Assembly: GCA_937915755.1 (NCBI GenBank)
Contig: CALGGR010000221.1
Location: 1-64,000 of the forward strand
From: an uncultured Fretibacterium sp.
GTDB taxonomy: Bacteria > Synergistota > Synergistia > Synergistales > Aminobacteriaceae
DNA length: 64,000 bases
Direction: 5' to 3'
Shown here piece by piece: positions 8,401 to 16,548 of this stretch. The notes under the pieces are model-generated. The model was not told where the DNA came from, did no database searches, and saw nothing but the letters and a program-made list of their open reading frames with translations. The number at the start of each line of letters is the position of its first letter. Within the stretch, counting starts at the first letter, position 1. Position numbers and translations under genes: made by a program.

Positions 8401-10714
8401 GGCTGGTCTCAAAGAAAACGGCATGAGGCTCGCCCTTAACTTCCGCGAAACTGCCAACAACAACTGCCCCGTCACCATCAACATACTTTCTCCGCCCGAC
8501 TGGATGCCCCCATAATTCGGGGTTCTCTTTGAGCCATATCCTGGCGTTCACGTGGACAGTGCCATGCGATATTGCCGAAAGTACGTCTTCCATGTCCGTG
8601 AAATGCATACCATCGCCCTTGAGACCTTCACGCATGTCGGTGAGGTAGTATACGCCGAGAACGATGTCCTGCGTCGGGGTAACGACTGGCCTTCCGCTTG
8701 CCGGTGAGAGTAAGTTGTTTGCCGAGAGCATGAGCAGTCTAGCTTCAGCCTGAGCTTCAATGCTCAATGGGACGTGAACAGCCATCTGGTCGCCGTCAAA
8801 GTCAGCGTTGAAAGCCGTGCAGACCATAGGGTGAAGACGAATAGCCTTGCCCTCCATTAAAACTGGCTCGAATGCCTGAATGCCCAAACGGTGGAGCGTA
8901 GGAGCACGGTTTAGCATTACCGGGTGATCTTTGATGATGTTCTCGAGGATTTCCCAGATTTCGCCGCCTCCCTTCTCGATGCGCCGCTTTGCGTTCTTGA
9001 CGTTCGGTGACAGCCCGGTTTCAACGAGCCTGCGGATCACAAATGGCTTGAAAAGTTCCAACGCCATCTGCTTCGGCAATCCGCACTGGTAAATCTTAAG
9101 CTCCGGCCCAATCACTATGACCGAGCGTCCTGAATAGTCGACACGTTTTCCGAGCAAGTTCTGACGGAAACGCCCCTTCTTTCCCCGCAGCAAGTCCGTC
9201 AAGCTCTTCAACGGCCTGTTGCCCGCACCAAGCACAGCCTTGCCGACACGCCCATTGTCGATTAGAGCGTCAACGCATTCCTGCAACATTCGCTTCTCAT
9301 TTCGCACTATTATCTCAGGTGCGTTGAGTGCCTGTAACTTCTTGAGCCTGTTGTTGCGGTTTATGACACGACGGTAAAGGTCGTTGAGATCGCTTGTTGC
9401 AAACCTTCCTCCGTCAAGCTGTACCAACGGCCTCAGATCCGGCGGAATTACCGGAAGCACCGTCAGTATCATCGACTGCGGCTTGGAATTGTTGCTCTTC
9501 CTGAAATCCTCCGTAACCTGAAGACGCTTTATGAGCTTCCGCTTCTTCTGCCCTGTACTGTCAGCAATCTGCTCTCTTAGAGAATCGGCAAGAAAGTCAA
9601 GGTCAAGCCTGTTGATAAGCGCCAATACTCCATCAGCACCTATTCCGGCGTCGAACCTGTCATCGTAGGCCTTGCACAACTTCTGCTGGTGCTCGAAAAT
9701 CACATCTCCCTGCTCAAACGGTGAACTTCCCGGAAGAATCACCAAGTGGCAAGGGTCATCAACTACCACGCTGCACTGCTTTTCCTCTTTTTCCTTCTCT
9801 TTCTCCTTCTCAGTCTTATCAGAATTGTCCGGGAAAAGGTAAGGATAAAGCTTCTTGGCCTTCTCAAATTCGCTCTCTGATAGTACTTTGCCTTTTGAGA
9901 GTTCCTGACCGTCAACCATTCTTTTCATTGCTGACGTTACGATGAATGCGTCACTATTTCCTGATTTGGCGCGCTCTGCACTTTCTGGGGCTTTCGAGGC
10001 CGGAACAATCGCGCCGGCTTCGAGGCCAAGTTCCTCCGATGGCTCAGTGAGGACGAAAGCAGGCTCAACGCTTATGCTGTCATCGCCAAACTCAGTCTTG
10101 TACTTCGACACCATATTCGATGAAATCACATCACCGACATTAACGGGGATACTCAGCATCTCCTCGATGACATATGCTTTCTCGCACCTGAACTCCGGGT
10201 CATAGTGAGCGTGAATCTTCATTTCTGTCGACGAAATCACTGCCCCGACTGATACGAGGTCCGGCCTTGACGTTGCCGTAACCTTGAATGCCTTTTCCGG
10301 CTTCTTAAGGGGGGCGAAGTATATGACCCTTTCGAGATCCTTCGCGCTCGTCCCAAGAAGCAGGCTGAGGCGGCTGGGTATTCCGCGGAGATACCATATG
10401 TGGACGACGGGTACAGCGAGGTCGATGTGCCCCATACGCTCGCGCCTTACCCTGTTGTCAGTAACCTCAACTCCGCAATGTTCGCACACTATCCCCTTGA
10501 ACTTAGGACCTGAACGCTTGTACTTCCCGCACTTGCATTCGTAGCTCCTCGTGGGCCCGAATATCCTCTCGCAGAATAGTCCGTCAGTTTCCGGCCTCAA
10601 TGTTCGGTAATTTATCGTCTCAGGCTTCAGAACTTCTCCGCGCGATATTGCGTGAATCCTTTCCGGTGTCGCTAACTTTATACGTACCCCTGTTATCTCT
10701 TTTCTTCTTGCCAA
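5489..10714 (-). CDS. rpoC: DNA-directed RNA polymerase subunit beta' with large insertions
   Basis: A 1741-residue beta' subunit, much longer than the usual 1200-1400. The N-terminal zinc site is C60, C62, C77, C80. The catalytic metal loop NADFDGDQM is at 636-644, and the trigger-helix region has SIGEPGTQLTMRTFHTGG. Two additions stand out: a charged insert around residues 215-355 with a KEKEKEKEE run, and about 360 residues between the GVSINNKHIEVI motif and the ITKAALATDSFLSAASFQ motif, where about 30 are usual. It starts at TTG, two bases after the rpoB stop, with GGGGGAG upstream, so it is co-transcribed with rpoB. Confidence 0.97.
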   Translation of the reverse strand: MARRKEITGVRIKLATPERIHAISRGEVLKPETINYRTLRPETDGLFCERIFGPTRSYECKCGKYKRSGPKFKGIVCEHCGVEVTDNRVRRERMGHIDLAVPVVHIWYLRGIPSRLSLLLGTSAKDLERVIYFAPLKKPEKAFKVTATSRPDLVSVGAVISSTEMKIHAHYDPEFRCEKAYVIEEMLSIPVNVGDVISSNMVSKYKTEFGDDSISVEPAFVLTEPSEELGLEAGAIVPASKAPESAERAKSGNSDAFIVTSAMKRMVDGQELSKGKVLSESEFEKAKKLYPYLFPDNSDKTEKEKEKEKEEKQCSVVVDDPCHLVILPGSSPFEQGDVIFEHQQKLCKAYDDRFDAGIGADGVLALINRLDLDFLADSLREQIADSTGQKKRKLIKRLQVTEDFRKSNNSKPQSMILTVLPVIPPDLRPLVQLDGGRFATSDLNDLYRRVINRNNRLKKLQALNAPEIIVRNEKRMLQECVDALIDNGRVGKAVLGAGNRPLKSLTDLLRGKKGRFRQNLLGKRVDYSGRSVIVIGPELKIYQCGLPKQMALELFKPFVIRRLVETGLSPNVKNAKRRIEKGGGEIWEILENIIKDHPVMLNRAPTLHRLGIQAFEPVLMEGKAIRLHPMVCTAFNADFDGDQMAVHVPLSIEAQAEARLLMLSANNLLSPASGRPVVTPTQDIVLGVYYLTDMREGLKGDGMHFTDMEDVLSAISHGTVHVNARIWLKENPELWGHPVGRRKYVDGDGAVVVGSFAEVKGEPHAVFFETSPGRVMFNTKIPEPLRFVNEQFGKKRIGRLLDDAYDKVDRPGVVALLDDIKSLGYHWAARSGISFGVQAVRIPDEKAKITSVTQAEDDVAKENYEMGLLTYDEYLDQKSKLWAEATKNIADSIQAHMSEDNPVRMMVDSGARGSKGQLGQMAGIRGLMADPTGKTIDYPITANFREGMNMLEYFISTHGARKGLADTALRTAKSGYLTRRLVDVSQDLIITEHDCGTDKGICIRPLISEGKVMIGIAERIAGRTSLHDIEADGEVIVKSGDIITEALARKIEAAGFEEVWVRSPLACTLKKGVCQKCYGHDLSSRKLVPIGEAVGVVAAQSIGEPGTQLTMRTFHTGGVRSAEDITQGLPRIEQLFEVRRPRKVCILAGVDGRVKEVITEGKRKVIIEDEDGNTVTHAIPSGQDIKEGIEEGMEVQKLTPLTEGSIDPQQLLEVEGITAVQKMLVDEIQYVYHSQGVSINNKHIEVILRKVAPLNKVRVIEEGDTSYVAGDMIWEDEVAKIEQEITTDNEKRVNDAVENFAGDVLVSTDRPDAEIDPYIGQPLTEEVIRRILTPGVTVKMFTVMHGSSEVDVIIGKSAFRKRMLSARLLNELKLNNAKIRKNINLSRDDLKRITADGPVTLRIRHRENLDALVDKKWLASEISIPKKEGKKVVVPNNTLITPENAPKIAQAGIRDIYVWNAVEYIDVVDGIRSALIAMNMMGKGVFENGESSGKTVDEAMINALANGDIEQIDFDDGEAVLTIRRIDVLRKMLAAKLRNKIYVNGVFKADENEEVPQEADVVSDDENNTEPEDDGKFHLEGGIDIKAETIAQIASMDPVELWVRAANSRPEIVHLIREYTFVQRMREFPECRPFIHGITKAALATDSFLSAASFQQTAQVLAGAAVKGEIDGLSGLKENVIIGHLIPAGTGAESFRSIVYNRAESRRQKLMQQQTQRSQLQSTEKVPTLDAILESKDIFDE

Positions 10715-10716
10715 CT

Positions 10717-13700
10717 CTAAATCTCCCCCTCTCCTGCGTCAAAAATATCCGTCTCCTCACTCATCTTCTCCAAATCCTCAGCAGTGGGCTCAGCGCTCTC
10801 GAATATATCCTCAATCTCCGTGAACCCTTCACCATCATTATCAACCGGAACATTAAGAATATCGTCAGTAACCTCGTTCAGAAGCTGAGCTCTCGGTTTG
10901 GATTTCTTCTGCTTTTTTGCTGAGAAACTGTCCTGAGAACGATTAACGAAGATCGGTCTGTCATCGTCCTCCATAGGAATATCGCCGCAAGAGCCGTCAT
11001 CGAACCTGACTTCAACATCAAGTCCCAAACCCTGAAGTTCCTTCACAAGAACCCTGAAGCTCTCCGGAACTCCCGGCTTAACGAGGCTCTGACCCTTTAC
11101 GATGCGCTCATAAGTCTTGTCGCGTCCCCTGATGTCGTCTGATTTAACCGTGAGAATTTCCTGAAGGACGTTAGCCGCACCGTAGCCTTCCAAAGCCCAG
11201 ACTTCCATTTCGCCGAATCTCTGTCCGCCGAACTGAGCTTTTCCGCCGAGAGGCTGCTGGGTGATGAGGCTGTAGGGTCCTGTTGAACGCGCGTGAATCT
11301 TGTCGTCTACAAGGTGATTGAGCTTCAGCATGTACATGCAGCCGATTGTAACTTTCTTGTCCATCGGCCTTCCAGTTCTACCGTCACGGACAGTGATCAT
11401 TCCGTCTTCAGTGAGGTCCGGATATTTGGTTTTTGCAATCTTCCTCATTTCGGCAAAAATTTCGCTTTCATTCGCGCCTTCAAAGACTGGAGTTGAGACA
11501 TACCAGCCATTATTGATAGCGACGAAGCCCATGATTGTCTCGAGAACCTGACCGAGATTCATACGGCTGGGAACTCCGAGAGGATTAAGGACGACATCAA
11601 CAGGAGTACCGTCGGGCAAATAGGGCATATCCTCAACGGGAAGAATCCTGCTTACGACGCCTTTGTTTCCATGACGTCCGGCCATTTTGTCGCCGACAGT
11701 GATCTTTCTTCTCTGAGCGACATAGACTTTGACGGAACGCATGACGCCAGAACCGAGAGCTTCGGGGCTGTTTCTTCTGTCCATCTGCTTGACTGCGACG
11801 ACTTTCCCCCACGAACCGTTAGGAAGCTTGAGTGAATTATCGCGGACTTCCCTTGCTTTCTCGCCGAATATAGCTCTCAATAGTTTCTCCTCAGGTGTCT
11901 GGTCAGATTCGCCTTTAGGAGTAACTTTTCCGACTAGAATATCGCCAGCCGTAACTTCCGCGCCAATCCTGATAATCCCGTCATCATCGAGATTCCTCAG
12001 CATATCCTCGCCGACGTTGGGAATGTCTCTGGTAATTTCTTCTGCGCCGAGCTTAGTTTCCCTTGCTTCGATCTCGTACTCTTCAATGTGAATGGAAGAG
12101 AACTTGTCTTCCTTGACGAGATTTTCACTGAGCAATATAGCGTCCTCAAAGTTGTAACCTTCCCATGGAACGAAAGCTACGAGGACGTTATGGCCCAGCG
12201 ATAATTCTCCGTTGTCAATGGCTTGGCCGTCAGCGATGATGTCTCCTTTGCGGACCTTCTCACCCTTGTGAACGAGGGGTTTCTGGTGCGTCGAGGTTGA
12301 CTGGTTTGAACGGCGGAACTTGATCATTTCATAGGAACGTTCGCGGCCCTTGTCGTTCTTAATCTTTATGACATCAGCATCGACGTAAGTAACAGTGCCG
12401 TCATCTTTTGAGACGATGCAAGACCCCGAATCCAATGCAATCCTGTGCTCAATGCCAGTTCCAACTCTGGGAGCCTCAGGGATCAAGAGTGGTACAGCCT
12501 GCCTCTGCATGTTCGAGCCCATCAAAGCCCTGTTAGCGTCATCATGCTCAAGGAACGGGATTAGAGCAGTCGACGGCGATACAATCTGACGCGGTGAAAC
12601 GTCGACGTAATTGACCATTTCGGGCGGAACTGTAACGATTTCGTCAGCGTGCCTTGTTGGACAATCGCCGGCCAAAGTTATGCCGTCATCCTCAAGCTTA
12701 GTGCTGGCCATAGCGACATAATTCTTGTCTTCTTCGTCAGCTGAGAGAAGCGCAATCTTGTCGGTTAATTTGCCGTTCTCAACCTTTCTTCTCGGAGTAA
12801 CAAGGAAGCCATGAGGATTTATGCTTGCGTAAGTAGTGAGCGATGAAACCAGGCCGATGTTCGGGCCTTCAGGTGTTTCAATGGGGCAGACCCTTCCATA
12901 GTGGGTGTAATGAACGTCTCTGGCCTCGAATCCTGCTCTTTCACGGCTGAGACCGCCCGGGCCTAAAGCAGAGAGCCTGCGCCTGTGAGTAACTTCAGCG
13001 AGAGGATTAGTCTGATCCATGAACTGGGAGAGCTGCCCTGAACCGAAGAACTCCCTGAGACACGCAGCAATAGGCCTTACGTTAATGAGTTCGCGTCCTG
13101 TAACCTCGTCGAGATTAGGGATAGTAGTCATTCTCTCCCTGACGATGCGCTCCATTCTCAGCAATCCAATTCTTACCTGGTTCTGCAAAAGCTCCCCGAT
13201 GGAACGAACTCTTCTGTTACCGAGATGGTCAATGTCATCGCTAACTTTGTCCTCAGCTTTCATGGCGAACATTTCCTTGACGATTGCGATGATGTCATCA
13301 AGGCTGAGTAATCTGTCATCCTCAGGAATGTCCATCTCAAGGCGGCGATTCAGCTTGTAGCGTCCGACGCGTCCCAAGGTATAACGTCTTTGGTCTTGAA
13401 GGAGGCTTCTGAAGTAATCGCGGGCATTCTCGATCCTTCCAAGCTCATTAGGTTTAAGACGCTTGAAGATGTCTTTAATAGCTTCATCCGGGCTGTCAGT
13501 ATCTTCTTTGTCGATAGTGCGGGCTAGCGAAGGCTCCATATCATAGACGAGAACGCCAGCACCGTCAGAAGGATCAGTGCTGTAGAGTTTAGCAATCATT
13601 TCCTCCGTGTCGATGAGAGTGCCTTTTGGTACGACAACATCGCCGTTGTTGCTTGTAACGTCCTCGGCGGTCATGTAACCTTTGAGGTCAACGTTGAACT

Positions 13701-14376
13701 CCTTGAAGATTGTCTGAATGCCTAAAAGCTCAAGGATATGCTCATTGTTCCTGGCTCCCATAGCTTTTAACAGGAGGGTGACGGGAAGTTTCTTCCTATT
13801 ATCTATGTTGACTGTGATAAATTCTTTGTCCGACTCAGGCATGGCGAAGTCAAGCCAAGCGCCGCGCTCTGGTATCAATTTGGCGGAACATCCTTCAGAA
13901 TTGTGAGTGAAGTATATTCCTGCAGAACGAGCGAGCTGGTTGATGACGACCCTTTCAGTGCCATTGATGATGAATGTACCTCTGTCGGTCATGACTGGGA
14001 AGTCGCCAAGAAAAATCTCTCTGGCGTCTTTCCTGACCTGAGTTCTTGTGTTAGTGAGACGGATGACGGCTTTGATGGGCCTGGCCCAAGTCATATCTTT
14101 CTGCCTGGCTTCTTCTTCCGAGATTTTAGGTTTCTCGATGGAATAGCTGACAAATTCGAGAGCGAAATTGCCGTCAAAGCTTTCGATTGGGAAAATTTCC
14201 TCCAAGAGTTCCTGAAGCCCCTGAGATTTTCTTTCATTAGGAGGGACATTGTCCTGAAAGAACCAGTGGTAAGAATCTCTCTGAACGCCTATCATATCGG
14301 GCATTTCAACTAAATCGTGAGTGCGGCCGAAAGTGTAACGCTTTCTAGATTTTGTGATTGGAACAAACTCCGGCAT
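10717..14376 (-). CDS. rpoB: DNA-directed RNA polymerase subunit beta
   Basis: A beta subunit of 1219 residues starting MPEFVPITKSRKRYTFGR. The ATG at 14376 is chosen because GGAGG lies seven bases upstream and the promoter at 14417-14445 starts transcription close by; a longer upstream reading has no ribosome-binding site. Family marks include the rifampicin-region segment SQFMDQTNPLAEVTHRRRLSALGPGGL, the ETPEGPNIGL motif, GYNFEDAI, and the C-terminal FGGQRFGEMEVWALEGYGAA motif. It heads the leftward rpoB-rpoC operon. No rplJ or rplL gene lies upstream: tRNA-Leu and the divergent ugd gene occupy that place. Confidence 0.98.
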   Translation of the reverse strand: MPEFVPITKSRKRYTFGRTHDLVEMPDMIGVQRDSYHWFFQDNVPPNERKSQGLQELLEEIFPIESFDGNFALEFVSYSIEKPKISEEEARQKDMTWARPIKAVIRLTNTRTQVRKDAREIFLGDFPVMTDRGTFIINGTERVVINQLARSAGIYFTHNSEGCSAKLIPERGAWLDFAMPESDKEFITVNIDNRKKLPVTLLLKAMGARNNEHILELLGIQTIFKEFNVDLKGYMTAEDVTSNNGDVVVPKGTLIDTEEMIAKLYSTDPSDGAGVLVYDMEPSLARTIDKEDTDSPDEAIKDIFKRLKPNELGRIENARDYFRSLLQDQRRYTLGRVGRYKLNRRLEMDIPEDDRLLSLDDIIAIVKEMFAMKAEDKVSDDIDHLGNRRVRSIGELLQNQVRIGLLRMERIVRERMTTIPNLDEVTGRELINVRPIAACLREFFGSGQLSQFMDQTNPLAEVTHRRRLSALGPGGLSRERAGFEARDVHYTHYGRVCPIETPEGPNIGLVSSLTTYASINPHGFLVTPRRKVENGKLTDKIALLSADEEDKNYVAMASTKLEDDGITLAGDCPTRHADEIVTVPPEMVNYVDVSPRQIVSPSTALIPFLEHDDANRALMGSNMQRQAVPLLIPEAPRVGTGIEHRIALDSGSCIVSKDDGTVTYVDADVIKIKNDKGRERSYEMIKFRRSNQSTSTHQKPLVHKGEKVRKGDIIADGQAIDNGELSLGHNVLVAFVPWEGYNFEDAILLSENLVKEDKFSSIHIEEYEIEARETKLGAEEITRDIPNVGEDMLRNLDDDGIIRIGAEVTAGDILVGKVTPKGESDQTPEEKLLRAIFGEKAREVRDNSLKLPNGSWGKVVAVKQMDRRNSPEALGSGVMRSVKVYVAQRRKITVGDKMAGRHGNKGVVSRILPVEDMPYLPDGTPVDVVLNPLGVPSRMNLGQVLETIMGFVAINNGWYVSTPVFEGANESEIFAEMRKIAKTKYPDLTEDGMITVRDGRTGRPMDKKVTIGCMYMLKLNHLVDDKIHARSTGPYSLITQQPLGGKAQFGGQRFGEMEVWALEGYGAANVLQEILTVKSDDIRGRDKTYERIVKGQSLVKPGVPESFRVLVKELQGLGLDVEVRFDDGSCGDIPMEDDDRPIFVNRSQDSFSAKKQKKSKPRAQLLNEVTDDILNVPVDNDGEGFTEIEDIFESAEPTAEDLEKMSEETDIFDAGEGEI

Positions 14377-14416
14377 ACGAAACCTCCCTGATAGTCTGTT
14401 TTTAGTGCAATGACGC

Positions 14417-14445
14417 ATGATAACAAAAAGACACAACCACGTCAA
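14417..14445 (-). promoter_or_regulatory. Sigma70-type promoter for rpoBC
   Basis: On the minus strand, TTGACG (14445-14440) and TATCAT (14422-14417) are 17 bases apart. The predicted start of transcription is about 35 bases before the rpoB ATG at 14376. Confidence 0.72.
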
Positions 14446-14497
14446 GTGTGATTATGCCTTCTCATTTGCTAATCCTCTGCATATGCGGGGAAGAAAC

Positions 14498-14545
14498 TTA
14501 CTAGAACCTGAATCTAGCGCGTCTACCACGGATCACCGTGTCAAC
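14498..14545 (-). pseudogene. Partial tRNA-Leu duplicate (anticodon arm and D-arm region)
   Basis: The 27 bases at 14498-14524 are identical to 14611-14637 inside the intact tRNA-Leu and cover its anticodon arm (anticodon CAG) and the adjoining D-loop side. On the minus strand the copy is preceded by a small CACGG-tgat-CCGTG hairpin instead of the normal acceptor and D stem. The variable, T and acceptor arms are missing, so it cannot fold as a complete tRNA. Confidence 0.65.
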
Positions 14546-14573
14546 CCATCACCTTACATAAAAATATTCCCAG

Positions 14574-14656
14574 TGCCCGGTAGAGGGATCGAACCTCCAC
14601 AACCTTGCGGTTACTAGAACCTGAATCTAGCGCGTCTTCCTTTCCGCCAACCGGGC
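14574..14656 (-). tRNA. tRNA-Leu (CAG)
   Basis: On the minus strand the acceptor GCCCGGT (from 14656) pairs with ACCGGGC, followed by discriminator A at 14574. The anticodon arm CTAGA-TTCAGGT-TCTAG gives CAG. The long variable arm AACCGCAAGGTT is typical of class II tRNA-Leu, and the T arm contains GGTTCGATCCC. A promoter lies at 14673-14701. No CCA is encoded. Confidence 0.95.
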
Positions 14657-14672
14657 GATTAACGCGGGAAAT

Positions 14673-14701
14673 ATTTTACCCAGTGCATAAGAATTTTGCA
14701 A
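14673..14701 (-). promoter_or_regulatory. Promoter for tRNA-Leu
   Basis: On the minus strand, TTGCAA (14701-14696) and TAAAAT (14678-14673) are 17 bases apart, ending about 17 bases before the tRNA. The -35 box is its own reverse complement and could also serve the divergent ugd promoter. Confidence 0.6.
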
Positions 14702-14726
14702 GCCCTAAATTATAACAGTGTATAAT
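14696..14726 (+). promoter_or_regulatory. Probable promoter for ugd
   Basis: A good TATAAT at 14721-14726 is preceded by TTGCAA at 14696-14701, with a long spacing of 19 bases. Transcription would begin around 14733, downstream of the ATG at 14731, which supports the TTG start at 14752. Confidence 0.5.
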
Positions 14727-14751
14727 TCACATGAAAGGAGAGATATTCTCA

Positions 14752-16071
14752 TTGAAGCTTGCAGTACTAGGCACAGGCTATGTAGGTCTCGTAACAGGAA
14801 CATGCTTTGCCCGCTATGGAAATAATGTTGTCTGCGCCGACGTTAACACAGAAAGAATCTCGAAGCTCCGAAATGGCATAGTCCCTTTCTACGAACCAGG
14901 CCTCGAAGAAATGATGCGGCGAAACATGAACGAGGGCCGTCTGTCTTTCACGACCTCAACTTCCGAAGCCCTCAAGAATGCCGAAGCCTGTTTCATCTGC
15001 GTAGGGACACCCCAAAATCCCGACGGAAGCGCGAACATGGCCTACATTGAGAGTGCCGCCAGCGACATCGCCGAAGGAATCTCAGGCTCACTAGACCTCC
15101 TCGTCGTCGTGAAGTCAACCGTACCAGTCGGAACGAACAGCCGCGTGAAATCCATCATATCGTCCCGAAAAGTTCCTCACAAAATTTTCATGGCCTCGAA
15201 CCCAGAATTTCTCCGTGAAGGTTCATCACTCAATGACTTTCTCGACCCCGACAGAGTGATAATAGGAGTAGATACCCCCGAAGCCCGGCGAATTTTCGAG
15301 GAGCTATATTCGTTCCTTGAGCCTTCAAAGCTGATATTCATGGACATAGCTTCAGCCGAAATGTCGAAGTACGCTGCCAACGCCATGCTTGCGACACGAA
15401 TCTCATTCATGAACGAGATCGCCGGAATATGTGAGCATGTCGGTGCAGATGTTGAGAACGTAAGGCGAGGGATAGGACTTGATGCGCGGATCGGCAAGAA
15501 TTTCCTCAAAGCCGGATGCGGTTACGGAGGCTCATGCTTCCCGAAAGACGTGAGGGCATTGCGTGATTTCGCACGTTCATCAGGCTACGAGCCTAAGATT
15601 CTCACGGCAGTCGACGAAGTTAACGAACTCGCAAAGCAGTCAATGTTCACGAAGCTGTCAGCAAAATTCGACACCCTCAACGGCAAAGTCATAGCAATCT
15701 GGGGACTGTCATTCAAGCCAAAGACCTCCGACACACGCGAAGCCCCTTCACACGTTCTCATCAATTCACTCCTCGAAGCCGGAGCAAAAGTACGTGCCAC
15801 TGACCCCCGCGCAATAGAGGAGACTCGTTCCGTTTTGGGTGAAAGGGATAATCTCGAATACCTCACGGACATGTACGAGGCATTGAACGGAGCAGATGCG
15901 CTTGCAGTGATGACGGAATGGGACATCTACCGCCAGCCGGATTTTTCGCGCGTCAAAGCTCTAATGACCAGATCAATAATCATTGACGGACGTAACATCT
16001 ACAACCCCGCCGAGATGAAGCGTCGGGGATTTACATACATTTCAATAGGGAGGCCGGATATAAATGCGTAA
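14752..16071 (+). CDS. UDP-glucose 6-dehydrogenase
   Basis: A 439-residue member of the UDP-glucose/GDP-mannose dehydrogenase family (UgdH, TuaD type), which oxidises UDP-glucose to UDP-glucuronate with two NAD+ for surface polysaccharides. The Rossmann motif GTGYVGL is at residues 7-13, SNPEFLREG is present, and the catalytic cysteine of CGYGGSCFPKD is Cys262. The C-terminal domain has WGLSFKPKTSDTREAP. The TTG at 14752 is chosen because AAAGGAG lies about ten bases upstream, and the ATG at 14731 lies before that site and at the predicted transcription start. The next gene overlaps the stop by eight bases. Confidence 0.93.
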   Translation: MKLAVLGTGYVGLVTGTCFARYGNNVVCADVNTERISKLRNGIVPFYEPGLEEMMRRNMNEGRLSFTTSTSEALKNAEACFICVGTPQNPDGSANMAYIESAASDIAEGISGSLDLLVVVKSTVPVGTNSRVKSIISSRKVPHKIFMASNPEFLREGSSLNDFLDPDRVIIGVDTPEARRIFEELYSFLEPSKLIFMDIASAEMSKYAANAMLATRISFMNEIAGICEHVGADVENVRRGIGLDARIGKNFLKAGCGYGGSCFPKDVRALRDFARSSGYEPKILTAVDEVNELAKQSMFTKLSAKFDTLNGKVIAIWGLSFKPKTSDTREAPSHVLINSLLEAGAKVRATDPRAIEETRSVLGERDNLEYLTDMYEALNGADALAVMTEWDIYRQPDFSRVKALMTRSIIIDGRNIYNPAEMKRRGFTYISIGRPDINA

Positions 16072-16513
16072 TTTAAGGCTGAAAGTTTTTGCGTTGCTCT
16101 CGATTCTCATAATGCCAGTGTGTTCATATGGCGCGGACATTTCGGGAATTGAGCGCGAGGGATTGATCATGCGAGTGGAACTTAACAGGCTCGGTTCATC
16201 TGCAGACCCTTCGGAAAAGGAGTCCATTCTCAAAAAGATTGCCGAACGCTGCAAGGGAACTGAGGAAGGTGAGGCTGCGTATTGGGACTTGGCGGATCTG
16301 TACCTTGAGGGATTTCCAGAGGAGCGTCGGAATGAGGCTGCTGAGGTTCTCGAACAGTGCTTGCGGAATTACCCGAACTCTCGCCGGGCAGTTATGGTGA
16401 AGTGCAGGCTTGTGGAGCTTTATGATGCAGGGACGCCTAGAAGGTCGGAGCTTGTGCGTCAGCTGAAGAACGACAACTCTCTTCCCACAGCCCTGAAGTC
16501 AACGCTGAATTAG
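16064..16513 (+). CDS. Small exported TPR-like protein
   Basis: A 149-residue protein with an N-terminal signal peptide (basic MRNLRLK, hydrophobic core, likely cleavage after CSYGA near residue 25). The rest is helical, with TPR-like spacing such as AAYWDLADLYLEGFPEERRNEAAEVLEQCLRNYPNSRRA, as in the periplasmic tetratricopeptide proteins that follow cell-envelope genes. It overlaps the end of ugd by eight bases, so translation is probably coupled. The function is unknown; a role in envelope or polysaccharide assembly is only suggested by its neighbour. Confidence 0.7.
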   Translation: MRNLRLKVFALLSILIMPVCSYGADISGIEREGLIMRVELNRLGSSADPSEKESILKKIAERCKGTEEGEAAYWDLADLYLEGFPEERRNEAAEVLEQCLRNYPNSRRAVMVKCRLVELYDAGTPRRSELVRQLKNDNSLPTALKSTLN

Positions 16514-16518
16514 GAGAC

Positions 16519-16548
16519 GCCCCCCTCGAAGGTCATACAGAGGGGGAA
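16519..16548. terminator. Possible terminator hairpin between convergent genes
   Basis: CCCCCTC at 16521-16527 pairs with GAGGGGG at 16540-16546, between the ends of two convergent genes. There is no good T run on either strand, and the stop of the acetyltransferase gene lies inside the loop, so this is a weak call. Confidence 0.4.

Noticed and set aside
14377..14445. Longer N-terminus for RpoB (23 extra residues)
   Set aside because: It would begin at the promoter and lacks a ribosome-binding site; the ATG at 14376 has GGAGG and fits the family N-terminus.
14498..14656. Attachment site of a prophage or integrative element at tRNA-Leu
   Set aside because: The two copies are only 113 bases apart, with no integrase or mobile genes between or near them. 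A local duplication is simpler.
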